Assembly: GCF_001294465.1 (NCBI RefSeq)
Contig: NZ_LGAA01000003.1
Coordinates: 214,562-278,561 of the forward strand
Direction of reading: 5' to 3'
Length of the DNA: 64,000 nt
DNA from: Moellerella wisconsensis ATCC 35017
Lineage (GTDB): Bacteria > Pseudomonadota > Gammaproteobacteria > Enterobacterales > Enterobacteriaceae
Under the pieces are notes generated by a model. It was given only the letters and a program-made list of their open reading frames with translations, was not told the origin of the DNA and searched no databases. Positions 62,533-64,000 of this stretch are shown here, piece by piece. Both the position numbers and the translations under genes were made by a program. Position 1 is the first letter of the stretch. Each line of letters begins with the position of its first letter.

Positions 62533-63381
62533 GTGGATACCGAGTTACTTAGAACATTTTTGGAGGTCAGTAAAACGCGCCACTTCGGAAGAGCCGCGGA
62601 ATCACTCTATCTGACACAGTCTGCAGTAAGTTTTAGAATACGTCAGCTAGAGACTCAACTTGGCACAAATTTGTTTACTCGACATCGTAATAATATTCGT
62701 CTTACTGCTGCGGGTGAGCGATTAGTACCCTATGCTGAATCATTGATGAATACTTGGCTGCAAGCTAAAAAAGAAATTACCCATGCTTCGCAGCATACTG
62801 AATTGTCAATTGGAGCGACCGCATCATTGTGGGAAGGATATTTAACGGATTGGATTCAAGACTTATATCAACAACATGATGAACTACGATTAGAATCACG
62901 AGTATCGACTCGTCAATCGTTAGTCAAACAAATCCATTCTCGAGAATTAGATTTGTTGATAGCAACAGAGCCTCCAAAAATGGACGAATTTCAGAGTACA
63001 ATAATTGGTTCTATCTCGTTGCAGCTAATGACTTCGCAAAAACATTTAGCTCTCACTCAATATAACTATATCAAGCTAGAATGGGGCGCAGATTTCAATC
63101 CCCAAAATCAACCTTTGCTCTCTGCTGATTCATCTCCGGTGATGATCACTACATCAGCTCATATAGCACGCCAATTACTTTCTGTAACGCTTTCTGCGGC
63201 ATTTTTACCGTCACATTGGGCTTCTGACTACCCTAACATTAAAACAGCCTCAGAATCTGTAATTACAAAGCCTCTGTATGCAATTTGGCTGCAAAAAAAT
63301 GATCAGCAAGCATTAATTAATCAATTACTTAAAACACCGATTAAACATGCTTTATTACATCATGAGGATGAAGGTACTTGA
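62533..63381 (+). CDS. hdfR: LysR-type regulator HdfR
   Basis: HdfR was described in E. coli as an H-NS-dependent repressor of flhDC. The 282-residue protein has the N-terminal winged helix-turn-helix ([20 protein letters not shown]) and the effector domain. GTG at 62533 gives [19 protein letters not shown] like E. coli, with GGAG six bases upstream. An in-frame ATG two codons earlier overlaps that ribosome site. It is followed by a long AT-rich gap before tRNA-Trp. Confidence 0.94.
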   Translation: MDTELLRTFLEVSKTRHFGRAAESLYLTQSAVSFRIRQLETQLGTNLFTRHRNNIRLTAAGERLVPYAESLMNTWLQAKKEITHASQHTELSIGATASLWEGYLTDWIQDLYQQHDELRLESRVSTRQSLVKQIHSRELDLLIATEPPKMDEFQSTIIGSISLQLMTSQKHLALTQYNYIKLEWGADFNPQNQPLLSADSSPVMITTSAHIARQLLSVTLSAAFLPSHWASDYPNIKTASESVITKPLYAIWLQKNDQQALINQLLKTPIKHALLHHEDEGT

Positions 63382-63856
63382 TAATAATTTTAACTACTCT
63401 TCGATGACCGGTACGTATCCTATCTAAGTACTAGAAATTCAATACTACAAATAGATAATATCGACCCTAATCGATAAAGATCTCCGAATAAAACTAGGTA
63501 TTTTTATATCTAGTTTGGATCGGTTTATTACTGAAATTTTAATTTCAAATCAATCAGTAACTCTCAATTTATTTTTAACAAATCATAGGGATAATCTATT
63601 AAAATATAGTTTTATCTTATTTTTTATTTTAATTTCAAATAGTTATTTCATAATCACTAAAAATTATTTAAAAAAATATCTTATTATCTTTAAGCATGAA
63701 AATAATCTATACATATATTTATGTGTTGGAATAAATATTGGGATCATAGAAGAAATGAGGAGGAATTTATTTTCTGTATGGTAAACAAAAAGATTAGTAA
63801 TATTTATAAGAGGAAAAAACGGGGAAAAATCATGAGAACAAACGAAATTTAGATAA
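63382..63856. other. AT-rich gap between hdfR and trpT
   Basis: No convincing gene. An 11-bp inverted repeat AAACTAGGTAT/ATATCTAGTTT (63491-63516, one G-T mismatch) may mark the end of hdfR transcription. An 89-codon frame at 63515-63784 starts at TTG without a ribosome site and is judged chance. Confidence 0.5.
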
Positions 63857-63882
63857 AGAAAAACCCGACTAAAGTAGCCGGG
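63857..63882 (-). terminator. Terminator after tRNA-Trp
   Basis: On the minus strand CCCGGCTA (63882-63875) pairs with TAGTCGGG (63871-63864), with one G-U pair, around CTT, then TTTTTC. It ends the stable RNA transcript that enters from the right edge. Confidence 0.88.
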
Positions 63883-63924
63883 CTATCAATATGATACTTC
63901 TTTTATTATTACTTAATTGGTAAT

Positions 63925-64000
63925 TGGCAGGGGCGGAGAGACTCGAACTCCCAACACCCGGTTTTGGAGACCGGTGCTCTACCAATTGAACTACGCCCCT
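63925..64000 (-). tRNA. trpT: tRNA-Trp (anticodon CCA)
   Basis: A 76-base tRNA with encoded CCA end, acceptor AGGGGCG/CGCCCCT, and anticodon CCA in CGGTCTCCAAAACCG. In E. coli trpT ends the rrnC operon next to hdfR, so an rRNA operon is likely just beyond the window. The gene fills the window exactly to its last base. Confidence 0.97.

Noticed and set aside
63515..63784. 89-codon hydrophobic frame between hdfR and trpT
   Set aside because: It starts at TTG without a ribosome site, is made of AT-rich codons only (Ile, Asn, Leu, Phe, Tyr, Lys) and looks like chance in AT-rich DNA.

Overview
The window is a chromosomal segment of an AT-rich enterobacterium (roughly 40% GC by eye). Gene order follows the Escherichia coli region from recQ to the trpT tRNA almost gene for gene: recQ, pldA, yigI, rarD, then uvrD-yigB-xerC-yigA-dapF-lptM, cyaY, cyaA, hemCDXY, glmZ, a Pro/Leu/His/Arg tRNA cluster, yifK, the complete enterobacterial common antigen (ECA) operon, rho, trxA, rhlB, gppA, rep, ilvC, ilvY, ilvLGMEDA, yifB, maoP, hdfR and trpT. 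The ECA operon, GlmZ and the ilvL attenuator place it in Enterobacterales. The low GC suggests the Proteus/Providencia/Morganella side (Morganellaceae), but the species cannot be fixed from sequence alone.

Layout. 1-4750: recQ (cut by the window edge) and pldA on the minus strand, yigI and rarD on the plus strand. 4750-11640: an accessory stretch where E. coli has corA. It carries a PuuP-like amine/amino-acid permease behind a hairpin-rich leader, a YtcJ-type amidohydrolase, a very AT-rich orphan gene, and a prolyl-hydroxylase-like 2OG-Fe(II) oxygenase. 11640-17300: DNA repair, recombination and DAP epimerase operon. 17385-25440: cyaY, cyaA with UUG start and a conserved CRP site, and the haem operon ending in two tandem terminators. 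25440-27540: a small membrane protein, the sRNA GlmZ with a sigma54 promoter and GlrR boxes, and four tRNAs. 27700-42510: yifK and a twelve-gene ECA operon running wecA to wecG. 42876-50492: rho, trxA, rhlB, gppA, rep. 50798-59936: branched-chain amino-acid genes with an intact ilvG and an ilvL leader. 60392-64000: yifB, maoP, hdfR and tRNA-Trp, leading into an rRNA operon outside the window.

The main functional blocks are ECA assembly (undecaprenyl-PP-GlcNAc-ManNAcA-Fuc4NAc synthesis, flipping, polymerisation, chain-length control), isoleucine/valine synthesis under attenuation and IlvY control, tetrapyrrole synthesis, and amino-sugar control through GlmZ. Most interesting for follow-up are: ilvY, which has no ATG/GTG/TTG codon in its conserved start region and probably initiates at an Ile codon (AUC or AUU); the sigma54/GlrR control region of glmZ; the structured RNA-like leader and paired direct repeats flanking the permease/amidohydrolase pair; and the AT-rich orphan protein inserted at the corA position.
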